From a virus: a stretch of 64,000 bases of DNA. How positions within the stretch are numbered: position 1 is the first letter of the stretch; the number at the start of each line of letters is the position of its first letter. The translations under genes and the position numbers were made by a program. Below, piece after piece: positions 20,111-28,120 of the stretch. The stretch is taken from the IMG/VR virus record IMGVR_UViG_3300023202_000142, positions 62,001 through 126,000 of that record; one strand, given 5' to 3'. Below the pieces are notes generated by a model. It worked only from the letters and a program-made list of their open reading frames with translations. It was not told the DNA's origin and ran no database searches.

Positions 20111-20968
20111 GTGTTCCTCGCTGAGAGTTACGCCCTCGACCAGTTACCTTCGCTCGGCTCGCGCATGCGCTTGTCGAGCGAGGGTGTTTCTGGGGAGTTC
20201 GTGTACGCGGGTTTCACTGAGTCCGGGGACATCGTTGCTGTACCACTGGTGCCGTTAGTCAGGATGTCTTCCTGCCAGCCTGTGGCCTGCCCTGGCGCCA
20301 AGGTTCACTACGTCGAGGATGAGGGTAGCCATTTCGACGCCAGGCGTCTCCTGAGCCTTCTGGAGGCGACTGAGTATGAGTCCATTTGGCCCAACAGAGA
20401 TGGTTCTGGCGGCTTCCTTCTGGGTCGTCTCGCCGTAAAGCCCCGAACAGGAGATCTCCTGGAGATTGCTGGCAAACCGATGGTGTTCTGTGGCAATTAT
20501 CGGTCGAAGTGGGTGCTCGCGACACAAGGGGCTCACACCTTTCAGCCCCTTGGGACCGTGACCGCCGAGGGAACCTCCTGGAATATCGCTGTCTTGCCTG
20601 AGCGAGACCACGGATTGCTTTGTGGCCTCATTGAGTCAGACACGGCATCCCGGATTTTTCGAAAAACCACCGATCGTCCTTTCCCTGGATCTCGCGTGCG
20701 CATGCGGGGCGTCGATGGCATGTACTTGCGTTGGGACGGCCGGTTCGGCTTGCACCATCAGGTTGCTTTCCCGATTGAAGAGTCGGCTCGATCGACCATT
20801 GCGACCTTCGATGTGGATCGAATCGTCGAGGTTGACGACACGTCGTATGCGGTTTGCTGGGTGTCGATCAATCAGAACATGAACCTCTTCGAACTACCGG
20901 ATCCTGTGCAGACCCGGCTTGCGCTGCAGATCGCTGACACCCCGTCTTCCTATCGGAGGCATTTGTGA
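20111..20968 (+). CDS. Unknown beta-rich protein
   Basis: A 285-residue protein from GTG 20111, three bases after the previous stop. It is almost all strand (LSSEGVSGEFVYAGFTESGD, then LLEIAGKPMVFCGNYRSKWV, HQVAFPIEESARSTIATFDV), resembling repeated small beta-barrels. No enzyme motif is seen. It could be a structural or envelope-associated protein. It overlaps the lipoprotein gene downstream, which suggests a joint role. Confidence 0.65.
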   Translation: MFLAESYALDQLPSLGSRMRLSSEGVSGEFVYAGFTESGDIVAVPLVPLVRMSSCQPVACPGAKVHYVEDEGSHFDARRLLSLLEATEYESIWPNRDGSGGFLLGRLAVKPRTGDLLEIAGKPMVFCGNYRSKWVLATQGAHTFQPLGTVTAEGTSWNIAVLPERDHGLLCGLIESDTASRIFRKTTDRPFPGSRVRMRGVDGMYLRWDGRFGLHHQVAFPIEESARSTIATFDVDRIVEVDDTSYAVCWVSINQNMNLFELPDPVQTRLALQIADTPSSYRRHL

Positions 20969-21456
20969 GACTCCTTGTTCTGTTGTCGGCTCTGCTGCTT
21001 GTCAGTTGCGCTACCACCAAGAAATCGGACCCCCTGGACAAGCCCCAGGTGCAGCTCACCGAACTCAAGGCGCCCCCGGCACCCCTGGAGGACGAAGTTG
21101 TCCCCGTAGACCCCGGCGGTCTCACGGCCGAACAGGCAGCGTGCGTACGGAGCCTGGGCCTTGACCCCGGCGGCTTCGTGATGTCAGAGCAGAAACTCGT
21201 GTCGCTTTCCGAGTTGCGCCTATACGCCGAACAGACCTACTCTGACGGCCTCGCCAACGGTGCGATCTGCACGGCACATCTCGATGCCACCTGGAACCAG
21301 CTCAAGAAGGCCGACAAACTTCTCGATGACATTCACGAGCGCGAGAACTCCTGGTGGAATCGAAACAAGGGGACGATTACCTTCGCCGCAGGGTTCATTG
21401 TGGGCGCCGGCTCGTCGATCCTCATCGTGTACGGCGTCAGCCAGGCAACGGAGTAA
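20965..21456 (+). CDS. Candidate unimolecular spanin (lipoprotein with C-terminal membrane span)
   Basis: A 163-residue protein from GTG 20965 (GGAGG upstream). The signal MRLLVLLSALLLVSC has a lipobox with Cys at 15. A Pro-rich stretch and a helical periplasmic part follow (LRLYAEQTYSDGLANGAICT, then WNQLKKADKLLDDIHERE). Near the end is one membrane span (TITFAAGFIVGAGSSILIVY, about 138-157). An outer-membrane lipid anchor plus a C-terminal inner-membrane span is the layout of u-spanins such as phage T1 gp11, which join the two membranes at lysis. No endolysin lies beside it. Confidence 0.68.
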   Translation: MRLLVLLSALLLVSCATTKKSDPLDKPQVQLTELKAPPAPLEDEVVPVDPGGLTAEQAACVRSLGLDPGGFVMSEQKLVSLSELRLYAEQTYSDGLANGAICTAHLDATWNQLKKADKLLDDIHERENSWWNRNKGTITFAAGFIVGAGSSILIVYGVSQATE

Positions 21457-21458
21457 TC

Positions 21459-21707
21459 ATGAGTGAGCAGATGTCCGAAGATGTGAGTCGTGCCGCAGGT
21501 CACCTCGAAAAGGTGAAGTACGCGACAAAGAACCTGGAGAACGAACTCCGAAACATCGATCGCGGTCGTAACGTGCAGCGGCACAAGCGTAATGCGATGA
21601 GCTTCGCCAGGGAGATCATTCAGAACGCCGAAAAAACGCTGACTGAAGTGGGTGGCATCCAGGAGGAGTCCACGGCGATCTCTCGCATCGATGATTTCCT
21701 TGGCTAG
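21459..21707 (+). CDS. Small helical protein ending IDDFLG
   Basis: An 82-residue protein from ATG 21459, two bases after the spanin stop. It is helical throughout (AAGHLEKVKYATKNLENELR, then KRNAMSFAREIIQNAEKTLT) and ends SRIDDFLG. This resembles the IDxFLxE and IxxFxGE starts of the proposed internal proteins, but here it lies at the C-terminus and lacks the Glu. Function is unknown. Confidence 0.65.
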   Translation: MSEQMSEDVSRAAGHLEKVKYATKNLENELRNIDRGRNVQRHKRNAMSFAREIIQNAEKTLTEVGGIQEESTAISRIDDFLG

Positions 21708-21761
21708 AAAGCCCCGATCTGGGGTGCTACGATAGGGCAATGACGACCTGAGCGGGGCCCT

Positions 21762-22166
21762 ATGTACGCATTTCAAAGAAAGATTGTACACCTCTCCTCG
21801 TCACCACCCAGTCGCGCGATGCGCAAAATGGGGGTGTACGAATTACCGACAGTTCAGCTCCTCGACCTCCAGGAGTGCATGAAGTTCATCTCAGCGCCCT
21901 CCCGCGATGAGATCGAAAGGCGTGCGAAGCATATCGCAGCTATCGCTGAGGAGTCCGGCGCCCACAAGGCGGTGATCGATGTCCCGGCCTTCATGGTTTC
22001 AGCCGTTGAAGAGGCGCTGGCCCGACGAAACATTGCTGTCGTCTACCCCTGGGGCAAGGTCTGCAGGTATCTTGTCGAGACCCCCGTTGAAGACGTCTAC
22101 GAAGCAAAATGTCGATTCGATGTCACTGACCTCATCGAGACTGGCGTGAAAATCGTTGCTGGCTGA
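21762..22166 (+). CDS. Unknown small protein
   Basis: A 134-residue protein from ATG 21762, or possibly ATG 21828 (MGVYELPTVQLL). An alpha/beta pattern is visible: a helix (DEIERRAKHIAAIAEESGAH), a strand (AVIDVPAFMVSAVEEALARR), then NIAVVYPWGKVCRYLVETP. This could be a small Rossmann-like or NTP-binding-type fold without a recognisable motif. It stands alone, about 50 bases after the preceding gene. Confidence 0.62.
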   Translation: MYAFQRKIVHLSSSPPSRAMRKMGVYELPTVQLLDLQECMKFISAPSRDEIERRAKHIAAIAEESGAHKAVIDVPAFMVSAVEEALARRNIAVVYPWGKVCRYLVETPVEDVYEAKCRFDVTDLIETGVKIVAG

Positions 22167-22190
22167 TACTTGATTCGACTGGAGTCGATC

Positions 22191-23072
22191 ATGCACGAGC
22201 GCAACGAACTCATCATCTCTCTATTTCGAAAGCACCTCGGAGGCTTCGAGGTCTACGAGAAGCAGGACGTCTGGCACCAGCGCCTCCTCGGCGTTGTGAT
22301 GTTCTGGATGTGGGGCTACGAGAAAGACGAAAGCATCAGTCTCGGTCGTGCCGTTGTGAACGTCCTTTTGCCGCTGCTTGCGGTTGGCTCGATCGCCGGC
22401 TCCATCATTGGGGGCTACGAAGGGTTTCTCTTCGGCCACACCCTGACAGGATTAGCAATTGGAGCGTCATTGGGCGCGATCGCCTCACTGTCGTTTGCAG
22501 TCTTTCAGATAGCGAAGGGCGCCCGGCGCATCGAGCGTCGATACATGACCGATTTCATCAGCTTCGTCGGCAAGGCGTTGTTTGTTCCCGACATGGACAG
22601 ACTTGAAGCGTATTCGTTTTGGCGCGTGCTGGCGCACGAGTTCGTGCACGGCTGGGATGCCAAAGAGAAACCATTAATGTCATTCCAGTTGGGCTACGTT
22701 GTGCCACAGGTTCTGGCATTCCTGGCCCTTTTGGCTATCGGAAAGATCTGGGTGCCGTGGATGGCGTGGTTCGGCATCTGTCAGGTGTTCTTGCTGCCAC
22801 TACCCGCGCCTGTGCGCGCGTGGGCTGAAAAACGTGGGTACACCATGACGCTTGCCGCTTCGATCTGGGACGGCTGGAGCGACGAGAATGTTGAACGCCG
22901 CATCGAGGGCATCACACAAAACTTCACCAGCGGTGACTATTACTGGATGTGGCCATTTCGGTCTCGGGTCACAGGGTGGTTCACTGAGGCAGTGGAAGAC
23001 ATCAAAAGTGGGGCGATTCTCGATGATGAACCGTTCCGTATCGTTCACGACGCCATAGAGGTTCAGGGATGA
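22191..23072 (+). CDS. Membrane protein with HExxH zinc motif
   Basis: A 293-residue protein from ATG 22191 (CTGGAG upstream). A pair of glycine-rich membrane spans lies at about residues 52-110 (AVVNVLLPLLAVGSIAGSII, then LTGLAIGASLGAIASLSFAV). A motif RVLAHEFVHGWDAKEK at about 150, with H-E-F-V-H, could bind zinc. Two further spans follow (VVPQVLAFLALLAIGKIWVP, WFGICQVFLLPLP). A helical soluble end follows. It may be a membrane metalloprotease, an unusual find in a phage. The substrate is unknown. It overlaps the next gene by four bases. Confidence 0.65.
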   Translation: MHERNELIISLFRKHLGGFEVYEKQDVWHQRLLGVVMFWMWGYEKDESISLGRAVVNVLLPLLAVGSIAGSIIGGYEGFLFGHTLTGLAIGASLGAIASLSFAVFQIAKGARRIERRYMTDFISFVGKALFVPDMDRLEAYSFWRVLAHEFVHGWDAKEKPLMSFQLGYVVPQVLAFLALLAIGKIWVPWMAWFGICQVFLLPLPAPVRAWAEKRGYTMTLAASIWDGWSDENVERRIEGITQNFTSGDYYWMWPFRSRVTGWFTEAVEDIKSGAILDDEPFRIVHDAIEVQG

Positions 23073-23485
23073 AGGACTGGTTCAAAGGGGTTTTCGGGAT
23101 GTCAGCGGTTGCTGACGACAGCCAACGACCGACACGCGAACGACAGTCGACTCGGGAACTCAATGCTCAGAGTTTCGCGCGCCAAGAGCGCGCCAAGACC
23201 AGAGTCGAAAAGGTCGACAGGTTGATCGGTGAGCTGGCTGATGAGCCGTCGGAACCCCTTCAGGCAGACCCCAAGATCCTGTTTCCTGAGTCACCCCCCG
23301 ACCTCAATGTTGCGGTAATGCCGCAGAGATCACTTCGAGCCCGGCGAATGGAGACTGACTTCGTCGTTCGAACGAAAGCGAGAGCTGTCGTCCAGGGAGA
23401 GGCTGGAGACTGGCTCGTCGAGTACCCCGGGGGTGATCTGTCCGTCTACACCAACGAAGAGTTCAGAGCGGCGTTCAGGCCGTGA
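23069..23485 (+). CDS. Unknown charged protein
   Basis: A 138-residue protein coupled to the membrane protein upstream (ATGA). It has an Arg/Gln-rich disordered first half (RQSTRELNAQSFARQERAKT) and a small beta domain at the end (VVRTKARAVVQGEAGDWLVE, then GGDLSVYTNEEFRAAF). No family is recognised. It closes the rightward operon. A TTGACA follows at 23497, but no good -10 lies at the right distance. Confidence 0.62.
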   Translation: MKDWFKGVFGMSAVADDSQRPTRERQSTRELNAQSFARQERAKTRVEKVDRLIGELADEPSEPLQADPKILFPESPPDLNVAVMPQRSLRARRMETDFVVRTKARAVVQGEAGDWLVEYPGGDLSVYTNEEFRAAFRP

Positions 23486-23638
23486 GAACCGATCCCTTGA
23501 CATCCTGATGACCGAGTCTCACTCTGCTTCGCACTTCTGAGATTTGGTCCTGCTGGATGATCCCAAGAAAAAGAACAACCCGAAAGCGACTCAGTTGTGG
23601 GACCAGATCGCTTCCGGGTCATTCAAGGAGACACCCGT

Positions 23639-24904
23639 ATGTATCTCTCGGTGGAGGAATATGATGCCTGGGCTCTGCAAAAGCAAGGGCTTTCTTCGGT
23701 ATCACACATCCGATTCTTGCACATCGTAACTCGCGTGATGTTCGGTCACGGCGTCTGCACCCTTGGCGCCAGCGAGATCGAACGGCGCGCAAAGATCTCG
23801 TCGAGGACCCGTCTGAGGGTCATGAAGCAACTCGAAGAGGCCGGGGTGATCACGGTCAACACCGTGGTAACCAGCACCAATTCAGTTCGTCACGAGATTC
23901 GTCGCACGCCAATCACGACCGATGACCTCCAGGAGTTCGCTCAGGAGCGTTTCGCGCCTGGACTGGATAATTCGCTCCAGTTCCGCCTCAAGACCGGTGA
24001 GGTCCTCCCCGCGTTGCACGAATCGTTCTTTACCGACGACGTCGGTAGCCAGCTCGTGTTCGTGGAGGGTGAACCCAGGTTCGTCGCCAATGTTGGCGAC
24101 TCGCCAGATCTGTCGACTGAACCGCCCGCCAGATCTGGCGGCCATAATAGAATACAAGAACAACAAACCAACCAACCCACCGCGCGGCCGCGGGCCTCGG
24201 CTTCGCAAAGCTCAGCCTCGGACCCGCGTCTCGTCGCGAAATCCCCTGCCGGGGGCTCTGGGTCAGAGGCCAGGGTCAAGGACCCCGTCGCCTACGGCTC
24301 CGGGCGCCAGAGACTCGGCGAGGCCGAGTCTCTGCCCGTTGGTCGTTTGGTCGACGTGGTTCTTGCTGCCCTGACTCCGCGGTTTGAGTCTCTGGAGCGG
24401 GCGTTGGGTCTGAGGTCTACGACCAACTCCGATCCCGACTCTCCCAGGCCCCCCAAGCCCCCCACTGAGCCGATTGACGACGTCAGTGAGGAGGATGCGG
24501 ACACGCTGTTGCGGTTACAGCAGTTGGTGATGTCTCTGGCTGTCGCCGAGGGTGTTGAGGACGAGGTCAAGCCGATCTCGAAGCGTGCGGCGCCGAAGAT
24601 CCTGAAGGCGGTGAGGAAGGTCGGCGGGGTTAACCATGCCGAGGACTATCTGAGGTACGTCTTCAGCAAGGATCTCGGGTGGTTCGCCAACTTCTGCTGG
24701 AAGGACAGGGACGTCTACGCGTTGTTGTGCAACGGAGCGATCAAGGAATGGCGCATCGAGTCCGGCAGGACCCGGGAGACCGAACTGAAAACCGAGAAGA
24801 AACACCGTCGCAAGCGCGGTCGTCAGACCGGGCGTGATCGGCTTCGGGACCGCGAGTGGCAAAAGGACGATCCGACCCAGATGGGGGAGGTCGGTGAATG
24901 GTGA
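23639..24904 (+). CDS. Winged-helix replication-initiator-like protein
   Basis: A 421-residue protein from ATG 23639 (AAGGAGA upstream). The N-terminus (about 1-85) contains a winged helix: LGASEIERRAKISSRTRLRV, then MKQLEEAGVITVNTVV, as in phage O/DnaD-type replication proteins. A long disordered linker (about 165-255) is coded by palindrome-rich DNA. The C-terminal domain is helical and ends RLRDREWQKDDPTQMGEVGEW. A similar end (KLKDREW...GEIGEW) closes the gene at 28760, which lies next to the helicase loader. The stop overlaps the next start in GAATGGTGA. Confidence 0.7.
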   Translation: MYLSVEEYDAWALQKQGLSSVSHIRFLHIVTRVMFGHGVCTLGASEIERRAKISSRTRLRVMKQLEEAGVITVNTVVTSTNSVRHEIRRTPITTDDLQEFAQERFAPGLDNSLQFRLKTGEVLPALHESFFTDDVGSQLVFVEGEPRFVANVGDSPDLSTEPPARSGGHNRIQEQQTNQPTARPRASASQSSASDPRLVAKSPAGGSGSEARVKDPVAYGSGRQRLGEAESLPVGRLVDVVLAALTPRFESLERALGLRSTTNSDPDSPRPPKPPTEPIDDVSEEDADTLLRLQQLVMSLAVAEGVEDEVKPISKRAAPKILKAVRKVGGVNHAEDYLRYVFSKDLGWFANFCWKDRDVYALLCNGAIKEWRIESGRTRETELKTEKKHRRKRGRQTGRDRLRDREWQKDDPTQMGEVGEW

Positions 24905-25620
24905 GGGCGACTTTCAAGCGGGTTGAGAGGTTTGACCCGAACCCGAACCGAAACTGGAAGTGGACGCCGACGATGCTTGGTCTGATCCTTGGAGCTGGTG
25001 CCAGCGCTAGGGCGAAACTGCCCGACATGTACCGCAGGATGTCGTTTCGTCAGACAGACGATGTCATTGACGCGACGGTGTTTGGCAATACCGGCGAGTA
25101 CCAGGTCTGGATTAACCTCAACACGGCTCAGCAGCACTGTGACTGCCCCAGCTTTCAGCATCGCGATGGACCGTGCAAGCACATCGCTGCGGTCGCCGCG
25201 GTGCTTATCGGGGAGCGCGAGAGCGGCGGTCCGAACTGGTGGGTCAGGTTGGCTGTTCTCGATGATCGCAACAGCGGTCGCCAGTTCAAGCGCTGGGAGT
25301 TCCGACCGGAGCCTTCCGAGGAGGTTGCGAGGCGCTACGATGCGAAGGTGTGGAGTCGTCATGCCGGCCATGTCGTCGTGAAAGGCTATGTTGTCGAGGA
25401 CAAGGTCTGGACGGGTGAACTACCGCTGCCGGCGATCGATGACCGTGTTGTTGCGTATTTGCCGACCGGAGAGCAGGTCCCTGGGTGTATCGTGCGTCGG
25501 TTCGATCGTGATCCTACGTACCACGCCTACAACGTCACGTTGGACTGGACGCCTGAAGGCTACGACAGTCCTGACGTCGTTTTGTTCGGTTCTGAAATCC
25601 TCCAGAGTGACAACTTGTGA
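24898..25620 (+). CDS. SWIM zinc-finger protein
   Basis: A 240-residue protein from ATG 24898, overlapping the upstream stop. A SWIM finger lies at about residues 76-97: QHCDCPSFQHRDGPCKHIAA (C-x-C, then C-x-H). SWIM fingers occur in SNF2 helicases, transposases and recombination proteins and bind DNA or protein. The rest is strand-rich (DRVVAYLPTGEQVPGCIVRR). It lies between an initiator-like protein and a Dda-like helicase, so a replication or recombination accessory role is likely (inference). Confidence 0.8.
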   Translation: MVRATFKRVERFDPNPNRNWKWTPTMLGLILGAGASARAKLPDMYRRMSFRQTDDVIDATVFGNTGEYQVWINLNTAQQHCDCPSFQHRDGPCKHIAAVAAVLIGERESGGPNWWVRLAVLDDRNSGRQFKRWEFRPEPSEEVARRYDAKVWSRHAGHVVVKGYVVEDKVWTGELPLPAIDDRVVAYLPTGEQVPGCIVRRFDRDPTYHAYNVTLDWTPEGYDSPDVVLFGSEILQSDNL

Positions 25621-25662
25621 AACCTGTGCACAGGTGCTAGCTTCGCTGGTCAGGAGGTTGAA

Positions 25663-27132
25663 ATGGAACTGATTAAGGAAACCTTCAAGGGCGTTGAGAT
25701 CGAGGTAGAGCCTGATGGTTCGTTTCGCTGTCTCGGCCCTGATGGCTGGAAGATGGAGGGTGTCGAACCCCTTGGTCCGACCGAGGCACTTCGGGAGGCC
25801 AGGGTGTTGGCTTCACGGAGGGCGGACAAGGTGGAAGCCGCTGGGGCTGGGTTCGCATTTGAGTGGAATGACGAGCAGCTCGCAGCGATCGAAGCGATGA
25901 TCGACTGGTGGAATAACGGCTCGGAGTCGTTCTTTGGCCTCTTCGGTTACGCCGGGACCGGTAAAACATCGGTGGTTCAGGAGGTCTGTTCGAGGTTGGG
26001 CAGGTCGCAGTTCAATACTGCGATGGCGGCGCCGACGCACAAGGCGGTTGGTGTGCTTGCGCACACGTCTGCATCTCATGGCAGCTCCAGGTACCACTAT
26101 GCCACGCTCCATTCGCTTCTGAAGTTGCGCCCTCAGAAGGTTGAGGGTCGACAGGTGTTTCGTCGTGACCGACCAGACACAACTGCGCCGATCCAGAACT
26201 ATACGCTGGTCGTGCTTGACGAGTGCTCCATGGTCGACGAGGACCTCTGGAAGTACTTGAATGACGAGGTCCAGGAATCGATCTCGCAGATGTTTCAGGC
26301 GCCGATTCGTGTTGTCGTGATGGGGGATCCGCTGCAACTCCCGCCAGTCAACGACACTGGCGATGAGTCGCCGACCTTTGGTGTCGAGTCTCAGGTCACA
26401 CTGTCGGAGGTGATGCGATACGCCGGTGCGGTTGGTGAGGCGGTTGACGAAATCCGCGACAACATCAACTCGCCGAAGCCGTTGATTCCTGGCGATGCCT
26501 CGGACAGTTATGGTCAAATCGTGAACTACGATGCCCGTAACCGCTGGATGGACGACCTCATTGAGAACGCGCGTGTCGACCATTCTGTGAAAGCGTTGGC
26601 GTGGACGAACCGCTCAGTGAACAAAATCAACCGTGATGTTCGCCAGGCGATCTGGGGTCAGGATGTAGATGCGTTTGTCGCGGGCGAGCGCCTGGTCGCT
26701 GTTGAGGCATATGTTCAGCACAACAACGTCGTGCTGCAGACCGAGGCGGAGATCGAGGTTATCGATGCCCAGCAGGACCAGTTTGGCGGGATGGACTGCT
26801 GGGTGTTGCGGGTCTCAAATCTTCACACCGGCGAGGAGGTCAAGGTCTGGACGCTGGAGTCCAGGCAGCGACATGCCCTGGATCGCCAGCTCAAGCGTCT
26901 GGCGAGGGCCAAGAAGTGGGGTGAGTTCTGGCCGCTCAAAGAGAAGTTCGCGGTGTTGCGCCCGCCCTATGCGACGACGGTTCACAAGTCTCAGGGCTCC
27001 ACGTATCGCCAGGTGTATGTCTTACAGTCTGACATCGGCCGGGCAGGTCGCAGGGACAGCTTTCTGCGTAACCGTCTGATGTACGTGGCCTATTCGCGCA
27101 CGTCGAATGGGCTCATGATTTGTCACGACTGA
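25663..27132 (+). CDS. Dda/RecD2-like SF1 DNA helicase
   Basis: A 489-residue helicase from ATG 25663 (CAGGAGG upstream). An N-terminal extension (1-60) precedes the motor. Motif I is FGYAGTGKTSVVQE (about 97), motif II LVVLDECSMVD (about 184), and motif III VVMGDPLQLPPV. The C-terminal motor has TTVHKSQGSTYRQVYV and NRLMYVAYSRTSNGL. This is the layout of T4 Dda, a 5'-3' helicase that helps start replication and clears proteins from DNA. Upstream, GTGCAC at 25625 may mark its promoter. Confidence 0.9.
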   Translation: MELIKETFKGVEIEVEPDGSFRCLGPDGWKMEGVEPLGPTEALREARVLASRRADKVEAAGAGFAFEWNDEQLAAIEAMIDWWNNGSESFFGLFGYAGTGKTSVVQEVCSRLGRSQFNTAMAAPTHKAVGVLAHTSASHGSSRYHYATLHSLLKLRPQKVEGRQVFRRDRPDTTAPIQNYTLVVLDECSMVDEDLWKYLNDEVQESISQMFQAPIRVVVMGDPLQLPPVNDTGDESPTFGVESQVTLSEVMRYAGAVGEAVDEIRDNINSPKPLIPGDASDSYGQIVNYDARNRWMDDLIENARVDHSVKALAWTNRSVNKINRDVRQAIWGQDVDAFVAGERLVAVEAYVQHNNVVLQTEAEIEVIDAQQDQFGGMDCWVLRVSNLHTGEEVKVWTLESRQRHALDRQLKRLARAKKWGEFWPLKEKFAVLRPPYATTVHKSQGSTYRQVYVLQSDIGRAGRRDSFLRNRLMYVAYSRTSNGLMICHD

Positions 27133-27159
27133 AATGGTGAAGGCTGTGCACTTTTTACC

Positions 27160-27186
27160 TTGACGGTTGTGAAGCTCGTGCATAAG
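27160..27186 (+). promoter_or_regulatory. Promoter of the candidate non-coding RNA
   Basis: Plus strand: TTGACG, 15-16 bp spacer, CATAAG/ATAAGG, with GTGAAGCTCGTGCAT in the GTGCAC position. It is a rightward example of the promoter class otherwise seen on leftward genes. Transcription would start near 27190. Confidence 0.7.
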
Positions 27187-27189
27187 GTC

Positions 27190-27496
27190 TCAGTAACGGA
27201 CAGGGACTCAACGCTTCCCATCCTGTCCGGGTTTTGGCCCTTCGGGGCATCGAGTCAGGAGTTGCGTATCTGCGGGAAGAAATGATGAGAGTCTGTAGAG
27301 GGTTAAATCGCTGCATCTTTTCCTTCCGGCCAGCCTTGGCCTTAAAGGGTGCGATGCTACCTCCCCCTTGAAGATCAGACTGGAGTCTCAGGAGCAGCTC
27401 GCCCCTGGACAGGGCCGGACTAACGGGTAGGGGTATCCGCCGTCCCGCGAGCAAACTAGACCCGTCGCCTGCTGGACAGGCGGCGGGTCTTTGTTT
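27190..27496 (+). ncRNA. Candidate structured non-coding RNA of about 300 nt
   Basis: The 375 bases between two coding regions hold a promoter (27160), no protein-like frame on either strand, several helices and a strong terminator (27459-27496). Helices include CGGACAGG/CCTGTCCG near 27197-27233. A longer one at about 27311-27357 consists of GCATC, CCTT and GGCCA paired with TGGCC, AAGG and GATGC around loop GCCT. It does not match tmRNA, 6S or RNase P features that I know. It could be a phage regulatory RNA, or a long leader that attenuates the genes from 27508. Confidence 0.55.
27459..27496 (+). terminator. Rho-independent terminator of the candidate RNA
   Basis: Thirteen-pair stem GACCCGTCGCCTG/CAGGCGGCGGGTC with one T-G pair and loop CTGGA, followed by TTTGTTT. 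It lies only 12-50 bases before the next possible starts. Confidence 0.9.
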
Positions 27497-27507
27497 ACAC
27501 ATTTCAC

Positions 27508-28002
27508 ATGAACGTTATCGAGCCAGGTCCGGCGCGAGCGGGTTACATGACCGTGTTTTGCCCGAAGTCGGGCAAACACATTTCGTCGATCCAGTGCGAA
27601 ACGGTCTGTTTCAGCTTTTCGCACTCGTTTGACGCGGCGTGTCGTCATCGTCAGCAGTGTCCGGTGTGGCGTGGCATGGTTGGGATGCGAAACGGTGTGC
27701 TTGAGATGCCCGTGCAGGAGATTACAATGTCAGAAGAACTCACCGAGGCCCAGGAGTCGGCGTTCGATATGCTCGTCGAACTGGGTGGAGACGCGAATTG
27801 GGTGGCCGCGAAGGCGGTCGGCCATCATTCGGCAATCAGGGCGCTGGAGCGTCGGAACGTGATCCAGACCCGTGACATCGACGGAGAGGTTCAGGTCGCC
27901 CTTGCGGGCGTCCTCCTCAACGAGGAGATCGCAGATGCAGCAAGACAAGCAAGAGCAGAAACAGGAGACGCAGGGGCCGACGCCGAAAGTGAAGAGGAGT
28001 AA
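27508..28002 (+). CDS. Cys-rich N-terminal zinc-like domain with acidic helical C-terminus
   Basis: A 164-residue frame. ATG 27547 (MTVFCPKSGKHISSIQCETV) is an alternative start, and an internal ATG at 27727 (MSEELTEAQESAF) behind CAGGAG could give a separate 91-residue product. The first part has cysteines in FCPKSG, IQCETVC, ACRHRQQCP, which suggest a zinc ribbon. The last part is helical and ends in a Glu-rich tail. It begins directly after a terminator, so expression probably needs read-through or a promoter within the terminator area. Function is unknown. Confidence 0.62.
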   Translation: MNVIEPGPARAGYMTVFCPKSGKHISSIQCETVCFSFSHSFDAACRHRQQCPVWRGMVGMRNGVLEMPVQEITMSEELTEAQESAFDMLVELGGDANWVAAKAVGHHSAIRALERRNVIQTRDIDGEVQVALAGVLLNEEIADAARQARAETGDAGADAESEEE

Positions 28003-28120
28003 CACGCTCCTCACCGAGGAGTTGCCGGCCGGTGGTCTGACCCAGGAGGAGTTCAAGCATGTCGGACACAACCTCGCAGAGGTCGACGACGACGAAGACG
28101 AAGACGGCTCCGCGGATTGA
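27935..28120 (+). CDS. Small disordered acidic protein
   Basis: A 61-residue protein from ATG 27935 (ACGAGGAG upstream), overlapping the previous gene in another frame. It is Gln/Lys/Glu-rich (MQQDKQEQKQETQGPTPKV) and ends EVDDDEDEDGSAD. Acidic tails of this sort occur in proteins that bind basic partners. It has no recognised family and is overlapped in turn by the next gene. Confidence 0.58.
   Translation: MQQDKQEQKQETQGPTPKVKRSNTLLTEELPAGGLTQEEFKHVGHNLAEVDDDEDEDGSAD

Noticed and set aside
23497-23520. TTGACA upstream of the 23639 gene as a promoter
   Set aside because: The bases 16-18 positions downstream (CACTCT region) do not resemble a -10 box and GTGCAC is absent, so support is too weak.
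24308-24334. 12-bp hairpin read as a terminator
   Set aside because: No T-run follows and the reading frame continues through it with a sensible C-terminal domain downstream.
27155-27502. 115-codon open frame on the minus strand over the ncRNA region
   Set aside because: No ribosome site, a Ser/Arg/Pro-rich nonsense-like product, and it would read through a terminator and a promoter on the other strand.
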